In this document: positions 16,631-26,465 of the stretch, piece by piece
Numbering within the stretch: position 1 is the first letter of the stretch
How the letters are laid out: the number at the start of each line of letters is the position of its first letter
From: Nitrosomonas sp.
GTDB lineage: Bacteria; Pseudomonadota; Gammaproteobacteria; Burkholderiales; Nitrosomonadaceae
NCBI RefSeq assembly: GCF_019752095.1
Contig: NZ_JAIEMO010000040.1
Coordinates: forward strand, 1-41,680
Length of the DNA: 41,680 bases
Reading direction: 5' to 3'
Made by a program: the position numbers and the translations under genes
The notes under the pieces: model-generated
Seen by the model: the letters and a program-made list of their open reading frames with translations, nothing else
What the model was told of the DNA's origin: nothing
Database searches by the model: none

Positions 16631-17938
16631 ATGACCTATATTCAACCTTTTATCGCACGTCGAAAACTTCTGGCAGCTCAAATGCAGACGGGTGTGGCGA
16701 TTATTCCAACGGCTCTGGAGCAGCTACGGAATGGTGATGCGCATTATCCATACCGGTTTGATAGCTATTTTTATTACTTGACTGGTTTTCGTGAACCAGA
16801 GGCGGTGCTGTTGATTGTTGCCGCAACTGATCATGCACCGGCCAAGCATATTTTATTTTGCCGCGAGAAAGACGCTGAGCGTGAGATCTGGGATGGTTTT
16901 CGCTATGGGCCGGAGGCAGCCAAGGAGGTTTTTGGCTTTGATGAGACCTATCCACTAGCTAAATTGGAAGAATTGCTGCCCCAGTTACTCGCAAATCAAC
17001 CCGCTGTTTATACCGCCTTGGGATTGGATCAGAACTGGGATCAGCGTGTTGTCGGTTGGTTAAATCGGGTGCGTGAACTGGCGCGTACAGGCGTTGCGGC
17101 ACCGAGCGAGATTCATGATTACCGTGCATTATTGGATGAAATGCGCCTGATTAAGGGTACCGACGAATTGCAAATTATGCAGCGGGCAGCAGATATTTCG
17201 GCGCAGGCACATCAGCGCGCGATGCAAACGACAATTCCGGGAATGCGCGAAAACGAGATTGAAGCTGAACTGCTTTATACCTTCTGTCGGCATGGCGCTC
17301 AGGCACCGGCTTATACTTCTATTGTTGCCGGAGGCGCTAACGCATGCGTGTTACATTATGTACAAAATAATGCCGAGCTGAAATCAGGTGATTTATTATT
17401 GATTGACGCGGGTTGTGAGCTGGATGGTTATGCTTCTGATATTACGCGGACATTTCCGGTCAATGGAAAATTTACTGCCGCACAAAGAGATGTGTATCAA
17501 CTCGTGTTGGCTGCCCAGACAGCAGCTATATTACAGGTGAAACCGGGGAGCAGCTGGAATGATCCGCACCAAGCCGCACTGCGTGTATTAGCGCAAGGTT
17601 TTATCGATTTGGGATTATGTCAGGGTAGCATGGAGGCTGTGCTGGAGTCAGGTGACTACAAACGTTTTTATATGCATAAGACCGGACATTGGCTGGGTAT
17701 GGATGTGCATGATGTCGGAGTATATAAGCAGAAAGGTGAATGGCGTTTATTGCAGCCTGGTATGGTGCTGACAGTTGAGCCGGGTTGCTATATCCGTCCA
17801 GCGGATAATGTGCCGGAGCATTTCTGGAATATTGGCATTCGCATTGAGGATGACGTGGTGGTTACGCAAACGGACCATGAACTTTTAACTTTAGCGGCAC
17901 CCAAAACAATTGCTGCAATAGAGGAGTTAATGCAATGA
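16631..17938 (+). CDS. pepP: Xaa-Pro aminopeptidase
   Basis: PepP removes N-terminal residues that precede proline. The 435-residue product has the N-terminal AMP_N domain and the C-terminal pita-bread fold. The two-metal ligands are visible: Asp and Asp in LLIDAGCELDGYASDITRTF, His in HKTGHWLGMDVHDVG, Glu in TVEPGCY and Glu in IRIEDDVVV. The length matches E. coli PepP. Its stop overlaps the start of the next small gene by 4 bp (ATGA). In many betaproteobacteria pepP precedes ubiquinone genes, but here it precedes a small membrane protein. Confidence 0.95.
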   Translation: MTYIQPFIARRKLLAAQMQTGVAIIPTALEQLRNGDAHYPYRFDSYFYYLTGFREPEAVLLIVAATDHAPAKHILFCREKDAEREIWDGFRYGPEAAKEVFGFDETYPLAKLEELLPQLLANQPAVYTALGLDQNWDQRVVGWLNRVRELARTGVAAPSEIHDYRALLDEMRLIKGTDELQIMQRAADISAQAHQRAMQTTIPGMRENEIEAELLYTFCRHGAQAPAYTSIVAGGANACVLHYVQNNAELKSGDLLLIDAGCELDGYASDITRTFPVNGKFTAAQRDVYQLVLAAQTAAILQVKPGSSWNDPHQAALRVLAQGFIDLGLCQGSMEAVLESGDYKRFYMHKTGHWLGMDVHDVGVYKQKGEWRLLQPGMVLTVEPGCYIRPADNVPEHFWNIGIRIEDDVVVTQTDHELLTLAAPKTIAAIEELMQ

Positions 17939-18300
17939 ATGATGAAGAGAGAAAAATTATTATTAGCAGGATTGCTGAATACCGTCAGGATGAGTCGGGA
18001 GAATTTCAGCGTGCACCGGTTTCGCCTTTAAATCGCTGGCTCACTTATGCGATGCTGATTCCCGTTGTTGTGGTTATGGTGTTCGCGGGTATTTTCTTTT
18101 TTGCCGCTTTCCTGGCATTAGTTGCCGTGGCTGTTGTGGTCGTTGGCATACGTTTCTGGTGGTTACGCCGGAAACATGAAAAGACCATGCAGCAATCCAA
18201 TGATGTGAACCGTCAATCCGGAATGGATCAAGCCGTAATCATCGAAGACGCACAAATTATTGAAGAAACAGAAGTACATCGGAGCGGACAGAAGAAGTAG
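17935..18300 (+). CDS. Small membrane protein, function unknown
   Basis: The 121-residue product is not recognised. Residues about 33-76 form two closely spaced hydrophobic helices rich in Val/Phe/Ala (AMLIPVVVVMVFAGIFFFAAF then LALVAVAVVVVGIRFWW), followed by a basic loop (LRRKHEKT) and an acidic, polar tail. The layout suggests a hairpin with both ends in the cytoplasm. The overlap with pepP shows that the two are co-translated. A role near PepP is not implied. Confidence 0.7.
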   Translation: MNDEERKIIISRIAEYRQDESGEFQRAPVSPLNRWLTYAMLIPVVVVMVFAGIFFFAAFLALVAVAVVVVGIRFWWLRRKHEKTMQQSNDVNRQSGMDQAVIIEDAQIIEETEVHRSGQKK

Positions 18301-18391
18301 TCTGTTGCATAGCAGATAGTTTGTACTATGGCTGTGCAGTGCTTATCGATGAAGATAATTAACCAAGATAACTAGCTTTGCTGGAATCTAT

Positions 18392-20782
18392 TTATTTGGA
18401 CTGGACTGAAATAAGCTTCATTTGTCTTTCCGCTGCCCCCGGAAGAAAAGGTGTGCGATTTCCATTTACCCAGTCGGCGTGTCCACGACCGTAGTATGGC
18501 GAAAGCGGATGGCCGCTTTGTCCTCCAGGCATATCAAAATAGCCATGTTCTTCCTGCCCTGGGGCAACCACGGAGCGTTGCGAGGCGCCAAAGTTGGGGG
18601 ATTGCACGCGCGGCATATTGTGATCACCCGGTAGCGGATCACTTGGCATATCAAGCCATTGTGCTACCCATGATGGAAGTTTTTGACTGAGGGGGTGCCG
18701 AATAAGCGCTGCATTGACTTCACCCCAGCTTCGTTCAGCAATACCACCATCTTGTTCCATCTGTTCGGCGCTTTGTTGTGCGCAAAGGTATAGTAATTCT
18801 TCCCAATTTTTATACGGCGATGGCAGTAGGTGTTGGGGTTTCTGTTCGAGCAGTTGCCACACAATTACTTCCGCTTGGCTTAGTCTAGGTAATTCAAAAG
18901 CTGCATCGTTTTGCCGCACTGAGGCGGCAAAACCGTTTAATACAGTCTTTGTCACTTCATAGCGATACGTGCGTACAATCCGGTAGGCAATTGAATCCGT
19001 GGAAGCATGTCCATTCCAGTCAGCTAATGCGTTCTTCATTGTTAAAACCCACGGTAGCTTACTTTCTGCCGATTCCAGAGTAATGCTCAGTAGCTGATGC
19101 CAACGTGTCAACAAGAGCGCGCGATTATCTAATTGAATGGCTTGCATATCTGCTACGGTAAATTGGTTACGCGCCAATAAACTGTCGCGAATTTGCGTGG
19201 CTCTTGCGCCTAAATCAAAGCCGCCATTACCCAATAGATTCAGCAGACTACCTGAAACAGGGCGTGAATTTGCAGACCATAGTCGCTGTGTTGCAGGATT
19301 ATTGATGAGCGGATAGCGCTCGGGTTCCAGCCATCCACTCCATCCCGTACTTGCTGTAGTCCAGTCGGCAGGTACGTGCGGATCATACATACCGGATCGG
19401 ATGGGGATGCGGCCTGCGAGGGTCCAACTGATATTGCCGTGACGATCACCGACGATAAAGTTTTGTACCGGGATGCCAAGTAACGGCGCAATTTTTGCGG
19501 CGTGCTGCGCGGTTCTGACCTGTTCCAGTTCGATCAATTTAAGATTTATAGCTTCAGGTTGCAATGCTGTCCAGGCTAATGCCAATGGAGTTTTATCGTG
19601 GTCTTGCGCCAAAATAGGGCCCCATTCAGTTTCTGAAATTTGCAGGGTTTCATCTATTGAATCGCGGATGCGAATGGTTTCATGGTGAATCTTCATCGGT
19701 TGCCAGCCGGTTGAACTGAGGTAGCGAGTTTGGTTGTCTGCATCAGTTTTTATCCTTGCCCAGTCGGAAAAATCTCCGTGGCTATTGGTGAAGCTCCAGG
19801 CGATATGCCGATTTGAGCCGATCACAATCGAAGGTACGCCGGGTAGGCTGATGCCGGTGATGTCGTGAAACTGATCTGCAGTTGCGGCATCGGGATAAAT
19901 AAGGCGAGTTCTAAACCAGAGGTTAGGTGCTCGTAAAGTTAGATGCATGTCATTAGCGACGATAGCAGGGCCGTCGGTTAGTCCTCCGGCAACCGCAAAA
20001 CTGTTACTGCCGGGCAATTGTTCTATGGCTAACGGGTTGCCATTGAATAGTTTTTTGTCTAATGCTTGCAGATTGATGTGCACCGCTGAAGGGAGCTCCG
20101 GCAAGATGATGGGTTCATCAATCAGCGGCGCATCCCAATTGCCAGCTGGAGTGTTCAAAAATCGATAAACCGGTTCTGATAGCGTTGCACGTAGATTGGA
20201 CAGCGCCAGTTCACGATAAATATTGGATTCATTCAAAGTAAAAAACATTGCAGCAATGACTAAAATGCTGTCTTCATTGCGCCACACCGCAGGCTGGGTT
20301 TGGGTCAATAGGTATGGGAAAGGGCGCACCGTCAGTGCTGCAATGCCCTGATTGACACCGTCGCGATAAGCATCGAGCAATTGCTTTTGAGTTTTGGGCA
20401 ACTGATGTAAAACGGCGGTAGCGCGTGCGCGCATGCGAAATGCGCGTGTTTTGCGATCATGCGCGAGTGATGCGGTGCCGAATAATTCGGATAATTCGCC
20501 TGCAGCCTGCCGGCGCATCAAATCCATTTCAAAGAAGCGTTCCTGTGCATGGACATAGCCCATCGCTAGTGCTAAATCCAATCGATTTTCGCCTTTGAAG
20601 GTCACGCTGCCAAGTGCATCTCGGTCGATGAATACGGGTGCAGATAATCCAGCAAGCGGCGCTTCGCCGTCATATTGCGGCAAACTAGCGCGCAGTAGTA
20701 AGAAGATGATAAGGACCAATAAAACAGTGATAAGCAGCCCTGTTGCAAAAATGTATCTGACAAAACGTAAAGTAAACTGCAT
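18392..20782 (-). CDS. Penicillin acylase family protein (Ntn-hydrolase), membrane-anchored
   Basis: The 796-residue precursor has an N-terminal hydrophobic helix (FATGLLITVLLVLIIFLLL) that should anchor or export it to the periplasm. The acylase A-chain follows (VFIDRDALGSVTF, MGYVHAQERFFEMDLMR). The autocleavage site is Gly258-Ser259 in PGSNSFAVAG; Ser259 would be the N-terminal nucleophile of the B-chain. A conserved WSFTNSHGDFSD segment and the C-terminal PGGQSGHPLSPYYG agree with the family. The substrate may be an acyl-homoserine lactone, an acyl-peptide or a penicillin-like amide; sequence alone does not decide. Confidence 0.9.
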   Translation of the reverse strand: MQFTLRFVRYIFATGLLITVLLVLIIFLLLRASLPQYDGEAPLAGLSAPVFIDRDALGSVTFKGENRLDLALAMGYVHAQERFFEMDLMRRQAAGELSELFGTASLAHDRKTRAFRMRARATAVLHQLPKTQKQLLDAYRDGVNQGIAALTVRPFPYLLTQTQPAVWRNEDSILVIAAMFFTLNESNIYRELALSNLRATLSEPVYRFLNTPAGNWDAPLIDEPIILPELPSAVHINLQALDKKLFNGNPLAIEQLPGSNSFAVAGGLTDGPAIVANDMHLTLRAPNLWFRTRLIYPDAATADQFHDITGISLPGVPSIVIGSNRHIAWSFTNSHGDFSDWARIKTDADNQTRYLSSTGWQPMKIHHETIRIRDSIDETLQISETEWGPILAQDHDKTPLALAWTALQPEAINLKLIELEQVRTAQHAAKIAPLLGIPVQNFIVGDRHGNISWTLAGRIPIRSGMYDPHVPADWTTASTGWSGWLEPERYPLINNPATQRLWSANSRPVSGSLLNLLGNGGFDLGARATQIRDSLLARNQFTVADMQAIQLDNRALLLTRWHQLLSITLESAESKLPWVLTMKNALADWNGHASTDSIAYRIVRTYRYEVTKTVLNGFAASVRQNDAAFELPRLSQAEVIVWQLLEQKPQHLLPSPYKNWEELLYLCAQQSAEQMEQDGGIAERSWGEVNAALIRHPLSQKLPSWVAQWLDMPSDPLPGDHNMPRVQSPNFGASQRSVVAPGQEEHGYFDMPGGQSGHPLSPYYGRGHADWVNGNRTPFLPGAAERQMKLISVQSK

Positions 20783-20998
20783 CGAGTGATCGCAAAAATA
20801 AACGGGTAAATCATATAGTAATACGTTTCAGATTTGCCATAGCCATTAACTGAAAAATGATCTGGTCCACGGGTAATAGGAACGATATATGACTGCTTTT
20901 AATGTTCCAGTAATAAAGGGGATGATTCCTTCTTTATTCCCAATATGGGATTCAGATAATTCCAATGATAATTCATTGATAGAAATTTGGAGCTCGTC

Positions 20999-22138
20999 AT
21001 GTCTGAAGAAAGTGATCTAGAACGTACTGAAGAGGCCACACCCAGGCGCCTGGAGAAGGCGCGGGAAGAAGGCCAGGTTGCGCGTTCTCAAGAACTTACC
21101 ACATTTACTTTATTGATGGCTGCAGCTGTCGGGATATTGATGATGGGCGCAGGTCTGATGGAGAAGTTGGTGAAAATCATGCAATCTGGCATGCAAATGG
21201 AGCGGGAGTTGGCGTTTCAGCCTGATTTAATGATTGATCGTTTTTATGAGCTTGCTATTGAAGGTTTGATATCGATGGCACCCTTGTTGTTTTTGCTTCT
21301 GGTCGTGGCATTCTTTGCCCCAATGTTTTTGAGTGGCTGGATTATCAGTGCTAAGGCAGTTATTCCAGATTTTAAGCGCGTTGACCCATTTAAAGGTTTG
21401 GCCCGCATTTTCTCAATGCGTAGTCTGATTGAGCTTGTTAAGGCCATTCTTAAAACCATCATCGTTGGGGGTGTCGCAGCAGTGGTTATTTGGTATAACA
21501 AAGAATCTGTGATGGCGTTGCTCACAGTATCCGTTAATTTGGGAATTAGCCGCACCGGTGATTTCCTGGCAATGAGTTTTCTAATGATCATCGGCGCAAT
21601 GATCATGATTGTTGCGATCGATGTGCCATTTCAAATCTGGGAACATGCGAAGCAATTACGCATGACTCAAGAAGAGATTCGTAAAGAGCACAAGGAAAGC
21701 GAAGGCGATCCTTATGTTAAAGCTCGTATCCGTAATCTGCAACGTGAGGCTGCACGCCGCCGCATGATGTCTGAAATTCCTAAGGCGGACGTTATTGTTA
21801 CTAATCCGACACACTATGCTGTGGCGTTACGCTATCAAAGCAACATGCGAGCACCCAAAGTCATTGCCAAAGGTGTGCATTTGCTGGCTGCACGTATTCG
21901 GGAGATTGCCACGGAACACCGCATACCTATTCTTGAAGCACCGCCACTTGCGCGGGCTTTATATCATCACGCCGAACTGGAGAGCGAAATACCGGAAAAG
22001 TTGTATACCGCAGTGGCCGAAATATTGGCCTATGTTTTTCAGTTACGGCGATATAACGAATATGGCGGTGCTGAGCCCAGACCACCGGTTGACGTTCCTG
22101 TTCCGGCTGAGCTGGATCAGGTAAATCTTGCGGTTTAG
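20999..22138 (+). CDS. flhB: FlhB, flagellar export switch protein
   Basis: FlhB is part of the flagellar type III export gate and switches export from rod/hook to filament substrates by cutting itself. The N-terminal ERTEEATPRRLEKAREEGQV motif and four hydrophobic helices are present. The cleavage site Asn269-Pro-Thr-His is intact. The start at 20999 is fixed by GGAG at 20989-20992; a TTG at 20987 is in frame but lacks a binding site. This gene opens the flhB-flhA-flhF-flhG-fliA-motCD run. TCCCAATATGGGA at 20938-20950 is a short palindrome upstream with no known role. Confidence 0.97.
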   Translation: MSEESDLERTEEATPRRLEKAREEGQVARSQELTTFTLLMAAAVGILMMGAGLMEKLVKIMQSGMQMERELAFQPDLMIDRFYELAIEGLISMAPLLFLLLVVAFFAPMFLSGWIISAKAVIPDFKRVDPFKGLARIFSMRSLIELVKAILKTIIVGGVAAVVIWYNKESVMALLTVSVNLGISRTGDFLAMSFLMIIGAMIMIVAIDVPFQIWEHAKQLRMTQEEIRKEHKESEGDPYVKARIRNLQREAARRRMMSEIPKADVIVTNPTHYAVALRYQSNMRAPKVIAKGVHLLAARIREIATEHRIPILEAPPLARALYHHAELESEIPEKLYTAVAEILAYVFQLRRYNEYGGAEPRPPVDVPVPAELDQVNLAV

Positions 22139-22191
22139 CAGTATGAGTGAATTTTAAGTTAATTTTTCTTTAAATTATTTATTTCGAAACC

Positions 22192-24273
22192 ATGAATAAT
22201 GCGGTTACATTGTCATCTTTAGCAGATATTAATAATTTCAGGACCTTGGCTGGGCCGGTCTTGATTATTATGATCCTGGCCATGATGGTGTTGCCATTGC
22301 CGCCTTTTGTATTGGATCTGTTGTTTACCTTCAATATTGCGATAGCCATTATCGTGCTCATGGTGAGCCTATATACCAGGAATCCACTCGATTTTGCAGT
22401 ATTCCCGACTATTTTGCTGATTACAACTTTGTTGCGACTGTCGTTAAATATCGCTTCAACCCGGGTTGTCCTACTTGAAGGGCATACCGGATCAGATGCC
22501 GCAGGTAAAGTGATCGAAGCATTCGGACACTTTCTAGTGGGTGGAAATTATGCGGTTGGGCTAGTGGTATTCATTATTCTGGTGGTGATCAATTTTGTCG
22601 TGATCACTAAGGGTGCAGGGCGTATCGCTGAAGTCAGCGCACGTTTCACACTCGATGCCATGCCTGGAAAGCAGATGGCCATAGACGCTGATTTGAATGC
22701 TGGATTGATCGGTGAGGAAGATGCACGTAACCGTAGACAGGTCATTTCACAAGAGGCCGATTTCTATGGTTCCATGGATGGTGCCAGTAAATTTGTGCGC
22801 GGTGATGCGATTGCCGGCATATTGATCATGCTAATTACTATTATCGGTGGATTGATTGTGGGTGTAGTGCAGCACGACATGGAATTAGGATCGGCAGCGA
22901 AGAATTATACTTTGTTAACTATTGGCGATGGTTTAGTTGGGCAAATTCCATCGTTGATTATTTCTACTGCTGCAGGCATGGTGGTGAGTCGAGTAACGAC
23001 TGATCAAGATCTGGGCGAACAAGTTTTAAGTCAGCTATTTAATCAACCGCAAGTATTGGTAATTACTGCCGCAATTTTAGCTGTGATGGGGCTCATTCCG
23101 GGTATGCCAAATTTTGTATTTCTTTTTATCGCTTCTGCCTTAGGTGCGATAGCCTATTGGAAGAAAAAAAGCCCGGTCACGCAGCTTGTTGAGTCTGTTG
23201 CTCCGGAAATACCGACGATCGAAAAGACAGATGCCAGTTGGAATGATGTAACCCCAATTGATACATTGGGACTAGAAGTTGGTTATCGGTTGATTCCTTT
23301 GGTCGATAAAGCACAGCAAGGAGATCTACTAAAAAGAATTAATGGCATACGAAGGAAATTCGCTCAGGAAATCGGTTTTCTACCACCTGTAATTCATATT
23401 AGGGATAACCTGGAGTTACGACCTAACGCTTATCGTATTACGTTGAAAGGTTCTGTCATCGGTCAGGGAGAATCTTACTTGGGTATGTATCTAGCGATAA
23501 ATCCAGGGCAAGTTACGATGCAGTTGCCCGGCACAGCAACCAGTGATCCGGCATTCGGATTGCCAGCAGTATGGATTGAAGCAACCTTGCGCGAACAGGC
23601 GCAACTGCATGGCTATACCGTGGTTGATGCTAGCACGGTAGTAACGACGCATATCAACCACTTGATCCATTCGCACGCTGCTGAATTATTGGGTAGGCAG
23701 GAATTGCAGAAACTGCTTGATCATCTTAATACACAATTTCCCAAACTTATTGAGGATCTGGTTCCAAAATTATTGCCGCTGTCGACAGTACAGAAAGTTT
23801 TGCATAACTTGCTGCAAGAGAGTGTGCATATTCGCGACATGCGCACCATTATCGATGTGTTGACTGAGCATGCAGTGCAAACACAGGATGCTATCGAGCT
23901 GACAGCAATCATCAGAACAGCCTTGGGGCGCGCTATTCTTGATCAATATTATCCTGCAGGTTCAGAAGTGCAAGTGATGAGCTTACATCACGAATTGGAA
24001 AATATTCTTAGCCAAGTGATGCAAACTGGCGGTGGGCAAAGCGCTGGAATTGAACCCGGACTTGCCGATACCTTGTTAAAAGAAGCTCACAGTGCTGCCC
24101 ATCAGCAAGAGAAGCTCGGATTACCAATTGTATTACTTGTTCCGGGCACCATTCGTTTTTTGTTGGCTAGATTTTTACGTCGCGCACTGCCTCAATTAAG
24201 AGTATTAGCCCATTCTGAGATTCCCGATTCAAGAAGAATTAAGATCACTTCCGTTATTGGAGGTAACAAATGA
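22192..24273 (+). CDS. flhA: FlhA, flagellar export gate protein
   Basis: FlhA is the large export-gate subunit; its cytoplasmic C-terminal ring docks chaperone-substrate complexes. The 693-residue product has eight hydrophobic segments (to about residue 330), the FHIPEP signature region (NPLDFAVFPTILLITTLLRL), and the cytoplasmic domain ending in LVLAHSE-like LRVLAHSEIPDS. A weak ribosome site precedes the ATG. Its last four bases overlap the flhF start (ATGA). Confidence 0.97.
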   Translation: MNNAVTLSSLADINNFRTLAGPVLIIMILAMMVLPLPPFVLDLLFTFNIAIAIIVLMVSLYTRNPLDFAVFPTILLITTLLRLSLNIASTRVVLLEGHTGSDAAGKVIEAFGHFLVGGNYAVGLVVFIILVVINFVVITKGAGRIAEVSARFTLDAMPGKQMAIDADLNAGLIGEEDARNRRQVISQEADFYGSMDGASKFVRGDAIAGILIMLITIIGGLIVGVVQHDMELGSAAKNYTLLTIGDGLVGQIPSLIISTAAGMVVSRVTTDQDLGEQVLSQLFNQPQVLVITAAILAVMGLIPGMPNFVFLFIASALGAIAYWKKKSPVTQLVESVAPEIPTIEKTDASWNDVTPIDTLGLEVGYRLIPLVDKAQQGDLLKRINGIRRKFAQEIGFLPPVIHIRDNLELRPNAYRITLKGSVIGQGESYLGMYLAINPGQVTMQLPGTATSDPAFGLPAVWIEATLREQAQLHGYTVVDASTVVTTHINHLIHSHAAELLGRQELQKLLDHLNTQFPKLIEDLVPKLLPLSTVQKVLHNLLQESVHIRDMRTIIDVLTEHAVQTQDAIELTAIIRTALGRAILDQYYPAGSEVQVMSLHHELENILSQVMQTGGGQSAGIEPGLADTLLKEAHSAAHQQEKLGLPIVLLVPGTIRFLLARFLRRALPQLRVLAHSEIPDSRRIKITSVIGGNK

Positions 24274-25571
24274 AAGTAAAGCGTTATATTGCATCCACAT
24301 CCAGAGAAGCGATGCGTCAGGTTAAAGAAGAACTTGGTGACAATGCCGTCATACTCTCGAACAGAAAAACCAGAGATGGCGTGGAAATCATGGCGCTGGC
24401 TGACTCTGAAATGTCTAATTTAGTACCTTCGCAACCATTACCTGCATCACAATCAGTGAGTGCCGCTTACTATGAGCAAAATAAAAAACTGACTAAAGAA
24501 TTAGGGTCTGTTGAGTCATATGCAGAACTGCTTGCGATAACGAATGACCAGGAAGGCGTTAGAAAAACCACAAATGATGCGACAACTGCTTCATTTGCCC
24601 GCGACATTATTGCTGAAATTCAGGCCATGAAGAGCGCATTGGAAGATCAGTTGAATACTGTTGCATGGGGGAATTTTACGCAACGTAGTCCGGAAAAACT
24701 AAAACTGCTTCGTACTTTGCTGGATTCAGGTTTTAGCCCGCTATTATCGCGCCGGTTAGTGGAGAAACTGACCGCTGAGCTTGATTACGAGTCAAGCTTG
24801 AAGCAGGCAATGTCTGCATTAGTCTCTAATCTGCATACTGTTGTCAACGACGAAATAATAGAAAAGGGCGGTATTTATGCGTTGATCGGCCCCACAGGTG
24901 TTGGTAAAACTACTACCACAGCAAAATTGGCGGCGCGTTGTGTAATTCGGCATGGCGCGGATAGAGTGGCACTACTCACCACTGACAGCTACCGTATCGG
25001 TGGCCATGAGCAGTTGAGGATCTATGGCCGATTACTCGGTATTCCTGTGCGCACGATTAAAGATACTGAAGATTTGCAGCTGACACTATCAGAGCTTAGA
25101 AATAAGCATATGGTGTTGATTGATACTGTAGGGATGAGTCAGCGCGATCAAATGCTTGCCGAGCAGATTACGATGTTAAGTAATTGTGGAGCCGATGTTA
25201 AGCGGTTGTTGATATTAAGTGCAGCATCCAATGGAAAAACACTGGATGAAGTGGTTTCCGCTTATCAGAAAAGTGGTATTTACGGCTGTATTATCACTAA
25301 AGTCGATGAGGCTGCAAACTTGGGTGTGGCGCTGGATACTGTTATTCGCAGAAAATTGGTGCTGCATTATGTCGCAAATGGACAGAAAGTTCCGGAAGAT
25401 ATTCACGCGGCAAATCCGCGTTATTTATTGCATCGTGTTTTTAAACCCACTCCTGGTGATTCGGCATTTACTCTACAGGATGCCGAATTTGCTTTGGTAA
25501 TGGCAACTAAGAAGAGTAGTGAAATGACGCAATTTGGAGAAAAATCATCGGCAGGGTTTCTCCATGACTAG
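24270..25571 (+). CDS. flhF: FlhF, SRP-type GTPase for flagellar placement
   Basis: FlhF fixes where flagella form, usually at the pole. The 433-residue product has a short N-terminal basic region (VKRYIASTSREAMRQVKEELGDNAVILSN) and a variable B region, then a G domain with P-loop GPTGVGKTTTTAKLAAR from residue 207, DSYRIGGHEQLRIYG, IDTVGMSQRD and TKVDEAANLG. FlhF and FlhG together suggest polar flagellation in this organism, which is inference. The end overlaps flhG by 8 bp. Confidence 0.96.
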   Translation: MKVKRYIASTSREAMRQVKEELGDNAVILSNRKTRDGVEIMALADSEMSNLVPSQPLPASQSVSAAYYEQNKKLTKELGSVESYAELLAITNDQEGVRKTTNDATTASFARDIIAEIQAMKSALEDQLNTVAWGNFTQRSPEKLKLLRTLLDSGFSPLLSRRLVEKLTAELDYESSLKQAMSALVSNLHTVVNDEIIEKGGIYALIGPTGVGKTTTTAKLAARCVIRHGADRVALLTTDSYRIGGHEQLRIYGRLLGIPVRTIKDTEDLQLTLSELRNKHMVLIDTVGMSQRDQMLAEQITMLSNCGADVKRLLILSAASNGKTLDEVVSAYQKSGIYGCIITKVDEAANLGVALDTVIRRKLVLHYVANGQKVPEDIHAANPRYLLHRVFKPTPGDSAFTLQDAEFALVMATKKSSEMTQFGEKSSAGFLHD

Positions 25572-26460
25572 ATTAATGTTACACGATCAGGCAATGGGTC
25601 TGCGCAGACTAACATCATTCAAGGCATCTGATTCAGCGCGTGTCTTTACTATTGCGGGAGGGAAGTCTCGGGTTGGAAAAACCAGTCTTGTCGTGAATCT
25701 GGCAGTTGCCTTGGCTCAGAAAGGTCAGCGTGTATTGCTAATTGACGAAAATCCTTGCCATAACAACATTTGTACCAGTCTTGGATTGCAGGCACGTTTT
25801 GACCTGCTGCATGTAATTTATAAGGATAAAAGACTAGACCAGGTGCTTTTGCAGGGCCCTCGAAATATTGCCATATTATCCGCCATGCGAGGTATTCATG
25901 CGCTGAACAAGTTGAGTCCGCTCGAGCAAGATTGGCTTGTTAGAAGTTTTTCAGAGTTAACTAAATCTGTAGATATTGTTCTGATAGATACCGCAATGGC
26001 AGGGACAACCCACGTGTTGCCGCTCAGTTTGGCTTCGGAACAGGTGATGATGGTGATTTCTGGCTCAGCCGCATCTCTCACAGGTGCGTATGTTCTAATT
26101 AAGATCATGAGCCAGGAGTATACGAGGAGGCATTTTCTCATAGTGGTGAATAAAGTGGGGTCGGAAGCTGAATCGTTAGCAATTTATCAAAATTTCTACA
26201 AAGTGGCTTGTCAATATCTATCGGTAACGCTTGAATATGCAGGTTATATTCCGAACGATGAGAAATTACGCAGTTCAACACAATTGTGTAAGCCTGTGCT
26301 GGAAGTATACCCGTCTTCACAGGCTGCAATGTGCTTTGGGCAGGTGGCGCAAAATATTTTACGCTCTTCTTGTCCAGATAAGTATCACGGTGGAATTGAT
26401 AATTTTATACAACGATTGATTCAGACAAGCCATCTAAGTATGGCCAATTTTATGGTGTAA
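25564..26460 (+). CDS. flhG: FlhG (FleN), MinD-like ATPase that limits flagellar number
   Basis: This is a ParA/MinD-type ATPase that restrains flagellar number and is FlhF's antagonist. The deviant Walker A motif is GGKSRVGKTS, followed by LIDENPCHNN and the switch LIDTAMAG. The chosen ATG at 25564 overlaps flhF by 8 bp and gives 298 residues; an in-frame TTG at 25534 would add ten residues. C-terminal residues end in hydrophobic ANFMV, which may form the membrane-targeting tip. Confidence 0.92.
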   Translation: MTRLMLHDQAMGLRRLTSFKASDSARVFTIAGGKSRVGKTSLVVNLAVALAQKGQRVLLIDENPCHNNICTSLGLQARFDLLHVIYKDKRLDQVLLQGPRNIAILSAMRGIHALNKLSPLEQDWLVRSFSELTKSVDIVLIDTAMAGTTHVLPLSLASEQVMMVISGSAASLTGAYVLIKIMSQEYTRRHFLIVVNKVGSEAESLAIYQNFYKVACQYLSVTLEYAGYIPNDEKLRSSTQLCKPVLEVYPSSQAAMCFGQVAQNILRSSCPDKYHGGIDNFIQRLIQTSHLSMANFMV

Positions 26461-26465
26461 ATGAT

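Noticed and set aside
20938..20950. Palindrome TCCCAATATGGGA upstream of flhB as a flagellar regulator site
   Set aside because: It is a 5-bp stem with no match to a known regulator site, and one copy only.
20810..20998. Sigma-54 promoter for flhB
   Set aside because: I looked for TGGCAC-N5-TTGC and found no acceptable match.
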